A stretch of DNA of 64,000 nucleotides from Halocaridina rubra (lineage: Eukaryota > Arthropoda > Malacostraca > Decapoda > Atyidae), in the NCBI GenBank assembly GCA_037179515.1, contig JAXCGZ010015118.1, positions 175,910 to 239,909 on the forward strand, given 5' to 3'. The notes below the pieces were generated by a model that was not told the DNA's origin, did no database searches, and worked only from the letters and a program-made list of their open reading frames with translations. Shown piece after piece: positions 1 through 11,053 of this stretch. The first letter of the stretch is position 1; every line of letters begins with the position of its first letter. The translations under genes were made by a program, and so were the position numbers.

Positions 1-222
1 GACGATGCTGACCACAAAAAATGTCTAGTCGGAATACAAATTCAACTTACAACAGTGGGTAGAGATTAGGTAGTAAAAGCTTTAACACTAGTGTATGTGA
101 AAGTTTCTTCATGTACAAGATATGCTCCACCTGGAATCAACTTTCAGAGAGTATTGTTAACAGCACTACAATAGAGCAGTTCAAAAGAAATCTGCATAGA
201 ATCCTTAACACACTAGGATGAG
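1..222 (+). mobile_element. LINE reverse transcriptase C-terminal tail (fragment)
   Basis: One + frame from about position 70 to the stop near 220 reads a peptide with STWNQLSESIV followed by IEQFKRNLHRIL. This matches the usual end of CR1/L2-type non-LTR reverse transcriptase polyproteins (a W-N-x-L-P-like block, then an FK-x-x-L block). The upstream part lies outside the window or is decayed. It lies upstream of the first visible Msl1 exon, so it is probably intronic. The clade is not determined. Confidence 0.5.
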
Positions 223-520
223 TGTGTACTGGCTGTGTGTTACCAAATAAGTATAAAGTATCTCCTTGGTAAGGACTGCAAAGTTTCTGAGATACTTATC
301 ATGTCCTTGTAACTCTGCAAGTATATTTAAAAAAAAGTATTTTTACAAAATGCAAAATGTATGCTTCTGTTGAGCTTTGATTTTACTACAAATGTAAGGA
401 GACTTTTTAATCATAAAATATATCAATTTCAGATTAATTTTTCTGAGTAGCAAAATTACTGTGCATGATTCTGTATATAATCTACATGTTTTGAGTGTAT
501 GTATAATTATTAATTTACAG

Positions 521-645
521 ACTCCCCGTTGGGGCACCCGTATCTTAACCAGTCTGTATGTTATGGAAGGGACTGAAAATTTGGAGGACGAGATATTTAT
601 CAAACGTCATGCAAAATTAGAACAAGATGAAAAACGACGGAAGAG
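521..645 (+). CDS. Msl1: Msl1 exon, first half of PEHE domain
   Basis: The exon starts after a taatttacag acceptor and is in phase 0 (Thr-Pro-Arg-Trp). It encodes the GTENLEDEIFIKRHAKLE core and ends inside an Arg codon (AG|G) before gtaaag. The acidic and basic helical stretch corresponds to the MOF-contacting half of the PEHE domain in characterised MSL1 proteins. Confidence 0.85.
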
Positions 646-3600
646 GTAAAGACATATGTAATAATTAAATGATATGAAAATTTCATACTTCCCTCTCTTG
701 GAGGATGGAATAATATGTTTAGATGTTGTAAATGGTGATGCAAGCCATAGGAAGAAACAAGATAGCACATGAAAGTTTCATAGTATTTTTATTGGTTTTA
801 AAGGCAGTGTGAATTATTTTCTTGTTTAACATTGGATAGGTAATGGAGTGAATTTGGAACAGAAAATGTCAATACTTTCATATATTCATGTCCCAACACA
901 GGTGGGATTTGCAACGCATGAGAGAGCAGAGACATTACGAAAGACTTCGTGAACGCTACGAGAGCCGTCAGACTTCAATTGAGCCAACATCGTTTAGTGA
1001 TGGATCGTTATGGCCTCATCCAGAGTCAGCATTGTATTTGCACGTAGAAGATACTCTTCCGGTGTGTGCCTTTGGACAGCCTCTCGCTAGGATACCTCCT
1101 CAGTAAGTAGTTTTGACTTATTGGATTACTTAATGTATGCTTTGTAAGTACCAAAATTCCCCGAATTGGTTAGGCCTTAAAATATCTGATTAATTTTATA
1201 TAATCTGTAGGCATTGCTTTTGAAGGTAAGGTGATTTTGATTCTTTGTTCACTCAGAAGCTCATATAATTCTGGAACAGTTCTGAAGATGCGACGGAACT
1301 TTTGCATAATGTTTAGCAATATATGAAGTCCTTTTTCTGCGATGCATGTGAGCTATAAGAATGTACAGGTTAAGTGAGATTAGGCCCCAGTTTTTTTCTT
1401 GAATTATTAGTTTATTTTTTTTAGCAAGGAACTTGAATAAAGTTAGGACTGTGGTAGCGCAATGGTTATAGTGTTTGACTCGGCTGTGTTCAAGCCCAGT
1501 ACTGGGCATTGGGAAGGGCATCCAGCCTTATTTCCCCAGCTCCTGTCTGTGCCCACCCTCATTGGAATGGAGAGTAATAGTGGCATAAGTTGGCAGACAT
1601 AATTTTAATGAGCAATGCTCGTGTATAGTATTTTGAAAGAACATCAGGTCAAGCAAGATTTAAAGTAAGTGGTCATATTGCTTAATTGTTACTTTTACTA
1701 CAGAATATTTAACTCCTGTGCAACCTAACAGGCATGTTTTTTTTAGCTTATTTTTCGCTGTGCTTTACTGGACTGTCATTGAATTATAGGTGGAATATAT
1801 CTTATTTTTAGCAATGTGTTAGGTTTACTTTGAATAGTTTGAGGTTTCCTCCCATAACCTGTATGCTTCGAATTATTACTGAAAAAGTTTGAAAATTGTT
1901 CCATATATGCCTTTTTTACATTTGTCAACAGGGAATGATTATAATTACTTAATGTAAATCTGGAATTCTTTTCCTCCATCTGCCTTCCCTAACTTATAAC
2001 CTCTCTTCCCTCTAAAAGCTCATCTGGCATCTTCTCAGGGCCTAATCCTGCATTGTTTCTAGGTCTTTATTACTTTGACTATTCTTTCAGCCTCCCCTTT
2101 CCCTTTCTTTAGAAACTCCACATATCTTGATAAGTAGAACACTTTGAGTGAATAAATAGCAATTTTTTGCTATTACTTTGTAAGGCAGGTATCTTCAATG
2201 AACACGGAGAAGAATGCACTACTAGCAGATAATTACCTGTCTAGAAAGCAGGTACACGCCCAAGTTTATGACAATAATAAAAAAAAAACAGCTTTGGTCA
2301 AGTGCTTTTTTTAATTACTATTCATGTTATTTGTATACATCTTGTCCTTTTTACCATGTATTTTTTGTTGCTCAGAAGATTGGGTACAGTAATGTCCAAG
2401 TAATTACAATTCTTATAGTGGATTATAAAATGTATTGCAGTATCCAGGCTAATTGAATTACTTTGGTGTCATGATTATAATTCTTCCTCAATATGTATAA
2501 ATAAATGCAACTTTTCCTGTAATAAAATGCCATATCAGTAGCTCTGGAAACTACTAGAATTTTTCATTTCTGAAAAGGTTGCTCATAATGATATACTGTT
2601 TAACTTTAGGATTACAGTATATTACACGAAATATATCAGCAATACCAGAAGCATTAAGAAAATCGAGGTCTAGCATTGAAAGAACGCTTGCGCAGTGAGA
2701 AACCTCATGCTTATCAGTCTCTAAAAACAGGATGCAGTGCATGCATGTCTGACAACAGGAATTTTCATAACCTCAAGCTAAGAGGTAAATGCCATTTGGC
2801 AGTTTCCTCCTAAGTACTCTTTTGCTATAGCAGGCTTGTGCATTTGGAGAGGGATCTTGGCTCCCATTCCCTCATAACTGCTAGATATCGTATTATTCTA
2901 TGGAGAATGTGCCCTTTTGTCTCTGATTCTCATATTTAGAGGGTCATCAGTATTTGGGCGTTTACAGGGAGTCCTCGACTTACATCTGAGTTCTGTTCTT
3001 GAAAATTAATGTAACCTGAATTTCAGTGCAAATTGGAATACACCTAACTAAGCACCTATGCTAATGCATTTTACTATATCTAATTTCACTTTTATGGTAA
3101 TGGCTTTCCTTTTCTTACTATCAGAGGACCCTCTGTACTTAGTTGTGGTACGGACTTAGGATATTGCTGTGTGGGCTCATCTCTCTTTCAAGGGTCTCTT
3201 ATGACCGGTTTGCAAGATTTTTATACCATGACCAAGAATATGTAAACCCTGCATCTCTCCTGCATTGTTAACCTTCCTGTCTGTGGCTTTCAAGTTGGAT
3301 GTGTTTTTCCTGGAAATATATAGCAATATCATCGCCATCTTCTATATGTAGATGTTGAAGTCTAGCACTTGACTATCCTATAGACCAGGGCTATTCCATT
3401 TCTGGCCCACAGGCCAAATCCAGCCCTTGAGTGGTTTTTCATTGGCCCATTGACACAATAAATGCAGTTAATTAATGACATTTGTTTATTTATTTCATTA
3501 TTTAAATACTTGAAAACAAGTTTTGATCATGACCAACTTTATAAATTAGCTGAATGAAAGGTGACCAACTGTAATAATTTTTTTCTTTAAATGTGCTTTG

Positions 3601-4944
3601 TGGGAAATGAAAAACAAATATGCTTTCTTCATTTCTTTCAGTGTATACGAGTTAAGAGAAAATACTGAGGTAAAATAAATGTATGGCTCTATAGTCTTTG
3701 AGTGAGAAGCAGCAGTCCTCCCACTTTGGCCGCCTGAGTTGATTCCCTGCTGTTACTGCTCTGCTCACTTTACAAATCTTTTTCAACACATCTATACAAA
3801 ATTAGTCTATTAAAGCTACATGGAGAGACATGTTCCCTTCTCTACCTTCATGTATAGTCCTAATGGAATTGTTCTCCATCAGTGGTCCATGAACTGATGC
3901 TAAGATTCTTCATTATGGAGAGGTGCTCCAATCAGTCTACCCCAGTATATCTTAGTCTTTAAATATCTTACTCTGTTTCCCACCCTTTTACAATTACTCT
4001 GAAAAATTCACTCTGCTATCACTTGCCTCTGTTGCAAGAGTTGTAAGATCCACACTTTCAGGACAGCTACTAGTAGAGTCTTTTTCTCATTAAGTGTGTT
4101 TTAGCTGATGGATCTCACATCCAGTTAAGAATGAAGGTCAGAGAGGAGACCTCATTTAATATGGAGCATCTGCAACGTGATGGTCCGCATAGAAAAAGTG
4201 TGTAGTTCACGACAACCTTATCCATGGTAAAGTAATAGAATTTCCCCATAGTAACATTGAAATTGTGAAGTGAGGATTTTTTTCTATTTATTTATTTATT
4301 GGTCAGTCTTCTGAGTTCATCATGCAATAATATGTTGCTTCCCCCTTCTTATTGTGCATATCAGTAGGTTTTTGCTAGCTCTGACATACATGCCTCAAGA
4401 ATGCACCATAGTATCTTGCATCCGTTGACATGGGACAATTCACACCCTCTTAAGTTAAAACACTGAGAAAAGTTCTCGAGCTGTCAATATTCAAAACTCT
4501 CCAAAAATCATGTACATGCTAGCTTCATGGTTTTACCCCTATTAATTTGGAATTAAATTTTAAAATATATACCCTGAAAGACATTAATAATCTAGCAAAC
4601 TATTCTATACATGGACAGTACTGTTGCATTGATATAATGCAGTATGTATAATATTTTGAGCAAAAGTATTAATTTTTTCCCACTTTTGCCAAGTGTGCAT
4701 TCTTTAAATTTACCATTGTCATATACTGTATTTGAATTATTGCTTGTAAGTACTTAGTTCAGAATTCACTGATGTTATCCAGTACATTTGTAGATTTTTA
4801 TTATTGAATTACTATCTATTTCTTTTACCATGAATTTCTAGTATTCTTCAAGTAAATACAGATAATGTTTACAGGGAATTTGCAATTCCATGGTTGAATG
4901 GCCAATGTTTTGAGGGAGTTTCAACCAGAAGAAAAAAGCGATGA
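521..4944 (+). CDS. Msl1: Msl1 (male-specific lethal 1 homologue), C-terminal PEHE region, partial gene
   Basis: Three exons, 521-645, 902-1102 and 4875-4944, join in frame to 131 codons plus a TGA stop. The product carries the MSL1-type PEHE signature: YVMEGTENLEDE, then EKRRKRWDLQR-REQR, then LPVCAFGQPL and an FAIPWL block. In known animals MSL1 is the scaffold of the MSL complex. Its PEHE domain binds the H4K16 acetyltransferase MOF/KAT8, and the following F-x-x-PWL region binds the MRG domain of MSL3. Splice sites fit consensus: acceptors at 520, 901 and 4874, donors gtaaag at 646 and gtaagt at 1103. The split Arg and Gln codons are restored on joining. The N-terminal coiled coil that binds MSL2 is not visible, so the gene begins upstream of the window. 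The order and spacing of the blocks fit MSL1 rather than the related KANSL1 PEHE protein. Confidence 0.85.
902..1102 (+). CDS. Msl1: Msl1 exon, second half of PEHE domain
   Basis: The exon opens after the acceptor caacacag, completing the split Arg codon and giving RWDLQRMREQR. It continues through a Ser/Glu-rich linker to LPVCAFGQPLARIPP. It ends in CA before gtaagtag, leaving a Gln codon to be completed by the next exon. The intron before it is 256 bp. Confidence 0.85.
1441..1615 (+). repeat. tRNA-derived SINE (family with AAGGGCATCCAGCC core)
   Basis: The head has polymerase III box A-like (tggtagcgcaatgg) and box B-like (gttcaagcc) motifs. It is followed by a body with gggaagggcatccagcc and ctgtctgtgcccaccc. 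The same body recurs reversed at 32,508-32,640 and, more decayed, at 57,270-57,375, so this is a dispersed SINE family and not a tRNA gene. It lies in the large Msl1 intron. Confidence 0.6.
2965..3135. mobile_element. Tigger-like MITE (family B)
   Basis: The element begins cagggagtcctcgactt and ends ggaccctctg, flanked by TA on both sides as expected for the Tc1/mariner/pogo order. Its interior (atggtaatggctttccttttc) matches the antisense of the transposase N-terminus seen at 8,221-8,424 and 42,570-42,690. It is an internally deleted copy within the Msl1 intron. Confidence 0.5.
3386..3688. mobile_element. Possible hAT-like element
   Basis: The left end cagggctattccatttctggccc resembles hAT termini. 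The 8 bp before it (ctatagac) nearly match ctatagtc at 3,689-3,696. The right terminal inverted repeat is not convincing, so the right border is a guess. Confidence 0.25.
4875..4944 (+). CDS. Msl1: Msl1 terminal coding exon
   Basis: After acceptor tttacag, the first G completes the Gln codon of the previous exon, giving PPQEFAIPWL. This corresponds to the MSL3-binding F-x-x-PWL block of MSL1. The exon then encodes a short tail ending in RRKKR and a TGA stop at 4,942-4,944. It is separated from the previous exon by 3.8 kb containing a SINE and transposon remnants, which is why simple ORF inspection misses it. Confidence 0.8.
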
Positions 4945-5480
4945 TGATGTATACATGAAAAAATTCCTGTAAGCATTTTAAGTTCTTCACTCCTGACTGA
5001 AAATACTTGAGAGACATGTTTCTTCATGGTAAGGCATATCGTACATTCTTGTTTTACAAGTACTGTACTTGTAGAAGCATACGATACGAAAATTGTCAAG
5101 TCCTTATTTCATCTCCCACTATTTTTTTATATACTGTATATTATTAGGTATTTTTTCTGTGAAGTGGGGTTAAATTTGAGAATTTCTGAATCCCTTTGTA
5201 TATTTTCTATGTTCAGTATCCTCAGGCTTTGTACAAATATGTCTCTTTTAATGTTCCATTACAAAAAAACAGCAGTTCTCTCAATACTCATGAATGTTAT
5301 TTTAGTCATTCTTAGCTGTACTTTTACATTGAAGTTTTATTTGCATTTCTTTCCCTCAGTTATGGTTTTAGAAAGACTGTAAATATAATTGTCCTGCTGT
5401 GATATAGGATATACTTGGTATTAAAACTAAAAGATTATTTTATCTCTTAGGAATGTAAATAAAAGGTCTGTACATGTGTT
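4945..5480 (+). promoter_or_regulatory. Msl1: Msl1 3'UTR with candidate polyadenylation signals
   Basis: No long ORF continues after the TGA. Candidate poly(A) signals are ATTAAA at 5,420-5,425 and AATAAA at 5,458-5,463, the second followed by a GT-rich stretch (ggtctgtacatgtgttttgg). Which is used cannot be told from sequence alone. Confidence 0.45.
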
Positions 5481-7830
5481 TTGGACAGACAGCAATATGC
5501 CACGTATTTTTAAGGTATTCAGATGTAGAACAAGATGACTTCTTTTAAGAGAGTTCACATAAAACGTAGAGAAATGATATAATGAATAATTTTGTGTTAT
5601 CTATGAAAGAGGTGCATATTTGTCGTTGCTCTTACCTGCTTTTAAAAACTATGTAGGAAAGACTGATTTGATTGTAATTAGTGAAACAGTTAGAAAAAAT
5701 TAATAGAATTAAAGAATCTTAATTCATTGGTCTTTGATACTGAATGTACTCCCTTGAGAGAGTATTTAATTTTGTCTGTATAACTAAAATACAGGATGAT
5801 TATGAGAGTACAATGCAGATATCCTTTATTGCATGCCAGGTATCTTTGATATAGTATTAATTTTATAACCCCCTTATTATAAAAGATGAAAATTATAAAA
5901 TTTCCAGTTCTAATCTCAACATACAGTAGGTTTTAATTACAATAATTGTCTGGAAATTGGTATATATTCTTATTTAGGGTTAGAGCCTAAGTGTTTGCAC
6001 ATAGAAAGCTTGGCTCCAAGAGGAAATACAACCTGGTGTGCCTGATATGTCATAGGAATTAACTAAATGAAATTTCTCTAATAATTAGAGGAAGTTTTCT
6101 TTGTTTGCCCTGTATTGCAGAAAGCAACTGAAAGGATAGGGATGTCTCAGGTCACTTCTGAATTTTTTTATTTCTTGTTACTATACAGCTAATGGAGGAG
6201 GTAAAGGGAATATAAAAAATCCTGCTACAGTGTTTAATTTGTTAGTAATGATCATGCAGCTAACTTTTAACAGTACAACCCCCCCCCCCCAACTTACGAA
6301 CTGTTCATTAGTTGCGTTTTTAGGTAAAAAAAGTACTGTACAGTACTAAGGCTAAAGACAACTACTACATCAAACACAAAATATGCAGTAATAATGAATA
6401 TTATTAGTACAGTAATAATAAGGTATTAATACAGTACAGTTCAGTAATACTGTACATGGGTAGATAATTGATAAGTTTTTGTTTGTATCTGTGAATATAC
6501 GTATTGATGTTGATGTAGGCATAGAAAAAGAACCGTAACTGAAGCTTTTGTATATATATTGTCTTAAAAGGTGACTAAAAGGGATTTCCATGGTTTTGGA
6601 GAAAAATTCATTCATACCCATTATGTTTTAGTTAGGACTAAAATCTATTGAATTGTAATTGCTCATATCTTCATTGCACATGGTATTGAAGATTATAAGT
6701 GACAGGCAAGCAGGGACTGGCAGTCCTTTCTTCTTAGATTTTCTTTTCTACCTGCAATACTTGTTTTAGGTGAAATTATATTTCTTATACTTAAGTTTAA
6801 GTTTTACAGGTGAAATTAGTGATTGTTAGCTTCATGTAGACAAGTTTTATCCCAAAACTTATTTTTAGCTACTTTCCATGAAATATCGTATTTCATATCA
6901 CACCTCCTCTGTGGTTTATTCTCCCTTATTCTTCTATTCCTCTAGAAACAGTCTTCTATTCCTCTTGAAAAGCTACTTGATATAGGAGGATTCTATTAAA
7001 AGAATTACTAAACTTTTGTCATTTGGTTGAGCTTTAAAATTGTTTTGGTACCTGTTTGGAGAGATTTTAGCAGCGTAATTATGCTTAGTTCTTAAAATAT
7101 TGGCATTCGTCTTATGTCAGGTTATAGGAATTTTTGCTAGCCATCCATTAAAAGTCGAGTGGTTTGTCACACCATTACATCATCTTAATTTTTGGTTCTA
7201 TCATATATTTTAATTTTCAGCATGAAGAGTTAATCTCATACTTGCAATCATTTTATAATTTATCCTGCAGTTGAGAAACGGAAAAGAATGATTAAACCCT
7301 TATATATAAGCTTTAGTGCCTTCGTGCCATATTTGTTTAAAAAAGATATAAGTTACACTTGAAATTGGATATGCATTACAAGTATACGGTTGCATCTGTA
7401 TGAGTAGGAGTGGCATTTGTGAACTTGAAATGTAATCATTCTATATATTTAATATTTTAGTAATAATAAGGAGAACATGGAACTATATTTGCTATACCAA
7501 CTGATTCATTAAACAATTATCTGTTTTTATTTTATTTATACCATTTAGAATATTCTTAATGATTTCCCCTATTATGTATGTGTTCTGTTTCAGCAAAGTG
7601 CTGTCCATTGATGTACTTCTTACTTTGGTAGGTTTTTATTACCTACTTCCTCTTTTCTGTTAAATATTTACATCTAATGCTGGTTTTGTGGGAATTCCAT
7701 CATGTAGGGATTGGCAGCCACAATACTGTAAAATCTTGTAATGTAAATTAACGTAGCTCTTTGATCTCTGTTCGGATCTTATGGTTAATAATATATGTGC
7801 TCCTATACACTGGACAGTGCAGTCTGATAA
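5481..7830. other. AT-rich intergenic DNA, no gene seen
   Basis: Short ORFs only, with no splice-consistent homology. A run of C at about 6,280-6,290 and a stretch with many TACAGTA-like words (6,280-6,460) suggest old MITE debris, but clear terminal repeats are not visible. Confidence 0.5.
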
Positions 7831-8220
7831 AAACGGGGTCCCCACTTTACATCAGTGGATTTCGACTTAAGTCGGAACACCTGTAATTCGAACCTAGGTC
7901 TGAGGAGGTTAGGGCAGGTGAGTCTGGAGAAGCAAAAGAACATGCAGTACATAATCTATAGAAATAATCTAAGCTCTCATTGTAAGATATAGTAAAACTA
8001 CACTACATGTACACTATATTATACATGTATATAGAACTATTAAAGTACAGAACAATATGTCTTACCTTTACTCGTGTGGTCGACTTGCACACTGGAAGGG
8101 GCATTGCAAGGGATGGTAACCCCCCTCCTTAATTATTTCTGCTGACATACTGGGAAACTTTTACTGCTTTCTCATCACCACTAGCTAACAGCTTCACCTT
8201 ACACCCTTAGGTTATGCAGA

Positions 8221-8424
8221 TTAGCACGACTTGAATAAATCGACCCCTACTGGCCACAAACTCTTCACTTTCACTCCCTTTTCCGAGCATTTTACTAATT
8301 CAACTTTAATTTCCATGGTGATGGCTTTTCTTTTCTTCGTAGCACTGCCATCATAACAATCACCACTACGCTTTGGAGACCTGGTAATGTCAGTAACGAG
8401 AGAGCAAAAAAAAATGAGGTACAA
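8221..8424 (-). pseudogene. Tigger-like transposase N-terminal remnant (family B)
   Basis: The 67-codon reading frame contains KRSGD, a short spacer and then ATKKRKAITMEIKVEL. This is the basic head and first helix typical of pogo/Tigger transposases, which use a CENP-B-like helix-turn-helix to bind their termini. It ends without any DDE catalytic core, so it is dead. The same head is recognisable in broken form at 42,570-42,690. Confidence 0.5.
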
Positions 8425-8499
8425 TAATGCTGGTGAAAGTAAACAGAGTTGTGGCTCTTTTTCATATGCCGCGTGACGCCGAATTCTTACTGATGCTCA

Positions 8500-9048
8500 A
8501 CAAACTGTTTCGAATAAAATCGTATTTATGGCTATATTTTGGGTATTTTTTTATAATTCAGTGTAACCATATATATGGACAAATAATAAATAAAGCCATT
8601 AACTTGATAAATACGAATACAGCTGTGCTGCTAGCTGTGTATTTAAATAAAATCGTATTTACAGCTGTGTTTGTTTTTGTTAAATTCAATATAATCCTTC
8701 AATATAACCAAATGTATAAACAAATAAATAAATAAAACCATAAACTTGATAAATAAAAATACAGCTGTGCTGCTTACATTGTATTTTGAATAAAATCGTA
8801 TTTACAGCTGTGTGTTTTTATTAAATTCAATATTATCATATATATAAACATATGAATAAAACCATTAACTTGATAAATATGAATACAGCTGTTCTGCTAG
8901 CTGTGTATTTCGAATAAAATCTTATTTACAGCTGTTTTTTTTTTTTTATATATATATATATATATATAAACAAATAAATAAAGCCATTAACTCGATAAAT
9001 ATTAATACAGCCATGCTGCTAGCTGTGTATTTTGAATAAAATCTAATT
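8500..9048. repeat. Tandem repeat, four units of 122-142 bp
   Basis: The landmark 'ccattaacttgataaata...gaatacagctgt' recurs at about 8,598, 8,740, 8,864 and 8,986. Each unit has gaataaaatcgtatttacagctgtg at its other end. The same words occur singly at 16,391-16,430 and 19,330-19,370 in related transposon remnants, so the array grew from Tigger family B sequence. Confidence 0.7.
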
Positions 9049-9051
9049 TAC

Positions 9052-9082
<31 letters not shown>

Positions 9083-9090
9083 CACACTTA

Positions 9091-9130
<40 letters not shown>

Positions 9131-9167
9131 CCCACACACACACACACTATATATATATATATATATA
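9049..9167. repeat. Poly-T and (TA)n/(CA)n microsatellites
   Basis: A run of about 32 T is followed by (TA)n, a short (CA)n and (TA)n again, up to the TA that abuts the next transposon end at 9,168. Confidence 0.9.
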
Positions 9168-9394
9168 CAGTAATCCCTCGTTTTTGCGGGGGTTCGGTTC
9201 CGGGACCGACCGCGAAAGGTGAATTTCCGCGAAGTAGGATCACCCTATATGTAATGTACATGGGTATCTTACATTTATTTTTACATTTACTGTATAAACC
9301 CTCCCTGTACTGTTAACAAACCACCCTTTACTTTATTAATAACAGCGTGCAAGCATAAATTTACATTTTTTTTATATGAAAGTGATAGGTAAAC

Positions 9395-9573
9395 TTACCG
9401 TGAATGAGGTGGTAATGACATGGCATCGTCGAGAAGGTTGCAGAAGGTCACCGAACGAACCATATTATCATCATGTTCTTGTGAGAGTTGTTGGAGTGCT
9501 GTCACGTGTTCATACAGGGCTGCCAGACGTTCGAGTGTAAGGCCAAGTTCTTCGATTTCCTCGTGGCTCAATT
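9395..9573 (-). pseudogene. Tigger-like transposase C-terminal remnant (family A)
   Basis: The - strand frame contains EEIEELGLTLERLAAL and ends SLPPHSR followed by TAA at 9,397-9,395. This resembles the acidic, amphipathic C-terminal tail of Tigger transposases. The catalytic domain upstream is not recognisable, having been replaced by a 104-bp minisatellite. The stop-codon region is also the part amplified into the satellite array at 11.1-12.3 kb. Confidence 0.4.
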
Positions 9574-9783
9574 ACGAAGTGACTTTTATATACAGTACGT
9601 AGGAAAACTCTTGATCATTATGATAAATATTGAAGTGGAGAGGCCAAGTATCCTATCAGTGATATTTTGAAATATACTTTGGGCTTTGCACAAACTGGTC
9701 TGAAGTCAGGTCAGTCTTCAGAAACCAATTGTGTTCCTTCTCCTTCTATGATGGAGGTGGATGGCATTGAAAACTGTTAAAAT

Positions 9784-10095
9784 GACACTAGTGCTCCCTC
9801 AGTAGAGGAAATCTCTTAAATCACACGTTAAAGAAGATATGCAGAAGCCGCTTGAATTAAAGAGGAGTCTGTTGAGCAAAAGGAAACGATACTGATGCTC
9901 CCCCAGTAGAGGAAATCTTGTAAATGCTATGTTAAGGAAGATCTGCAGAAGCCGTTTGAATTAAAGAGGAGTCTGTTAAGGCAAAGGAAATGATACTGAT
10001 GCTCCCCCAGTAGAGGAAATCTCTTGTAAATCACTCGTTAAAGAAGATCTGCAAGAGCCGCTTCATATTAAAGAGGGGCCTTTTGAGGCATAGGA
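9784..10095. repeat. Minisatellite, three units of 104 bp
   Basis: Units start at 9,784, 9,888 and 9,992 (ga[ct]actgatgctccc-ccagtagaggaaatct). They contain gaagatctgcagaagccgc and attaaagaggagtctgtt. Spacing is exactly 104 bp twice. The array lies inside the family A transposon. Confidence 0.8.
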
Positions 10096-10964
10096 GACTG
10101 TTATCGAAAAAACCCAACCCCTGAAGCATAACATATTAATAAGCATAACGCGAACTGCGCACATGTCAGTTAGACTGAACGAGTGAGGCGAGACAATGGA
10201 AGATGGTGGGAGAAGCAAACTTCAATCAAAACGCCAATAAGACCCCGTGATGCAGAACATACAGAAAAACAATTTTGTGATTCGATGTCTCCCACCCTTT
10301 CAGCCAATAGCATTCCATGAACTATCTCACGTAGGTGCGAGCCTTTGCATTTTCTAAGACGCCAATACAGTGTACGCTATCGTACAGTATTTCACATGGT
10401 GCAATACTGTGAGTGTATATGTTTAAATTTGTTTTTTACTATTTTTTACTGTTTTATTACTCTTAGGCTAGGAAATACTTATTTTATCAATAAAATAATG
10501 AAAACTTCAATATGTACTAGCTCACGTAGGTGCAACCCTTTTCGTTTTCCGAAACACTGATACCGGTATCTTATTTTACATGGTGTAATACTGTGATTAT
10601 TTATGTTTTTTTACTGTTTTATTATTCTTAGGCTAAGAAATACATATTTTACATCAATAAAATAATGAAGCTAATAGAAATTTTAATATATGCTAGCTCA
10701 CGTAGGTGGGATCCTATGGTGCAGAGTTACATGTTAAAATTTAAGTTTTTTTTTACTATTTCTTTCTGTTTTATTATTCTTTGGCTTGGAAATACATTTT
10801 TGTATCAATAAAATAAAGAAAAACTTTTTTTTTTCAATAAAATAATGAAAATACTGGAAATTTTTATTTCTAAAAATTTTAATATTTTCGCATAGACCCA
10901 GAAAAGAAAAACTCGCCAAAAAAAAAACCCGTGATACAGTGAATCCGCGATATAGCGAGGGGTT

Positions 10965-10968
<4 letters not shown>

Positions 10969-11048
<80 letters not shown>
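10969..11048. repeat. (TA)n microsatellite between two Tigger-like elements
   Basis: About 80 bp of uninterrupted TA separate the right end of one family A element (10,968) from the left end of the next (11,051). Confidence 0.95.

Positions 11049-11050
<2 letters not shown>

Positions 11051-11053
<3 letters not shown>

Larger units (their letters stand above)
7838..9062 (-). mobile_element. Tigger/pogo-like transposon remnant, family B, with internal tandem repeats
   Basis: The left end (ggggtccccactttacatc) mirrors the end seen reversed at 19,490-19,513 (tatggggaccccctgta). On the - strand 8,221-8,424 encodes a decayed transposase N-terminus with DGSATKKRKAITMEIKVEL, matching the CENP-B-type helix-turn-helix start of Tigger/pogo transposases. 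The C-terminal part is replaced by AT-rich tandem repeats (8,500-9,060) and runs of T. Confidence 0.55.
9168..10968 (-). mobile_element. Tigger/pogo-like DNA transposon, family A, degenerate
   Basis: The left terminus is cagtaatccctcg and the right terminus reads caataacccctcgc on the opposite strand. Both ends abut TA, the expected target duplication. Subterminal gcgggggttcggttccggg and gaatttccgcgaagtagga recur in the other family A copies (11,051, 12,474, 14,700). On the - strand 9,395-9,573 encodes a degraded transposase C-terminus. The internal segment at 10,080-10,300 is the reverse complement of 15,600-15,720, so this copy lies opposite to the one at 14,700-16,389. Confidence 0.7.

Noticed and set aside
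521..1102. KANSL1 (another PEHE protein) as the identity of the left gene
   Set aside because: GTENLEDE followed directly by EKRRKRWDLQR and a PWL block is the MSL1 arrangement.
5026..5382. 118-codon + strand frame after Msl1
   Set aside because: Lies in the Msl1 3'UTR/flank, is AT-rich with hydrophobic low-complexity content, and has no recognisable domain.
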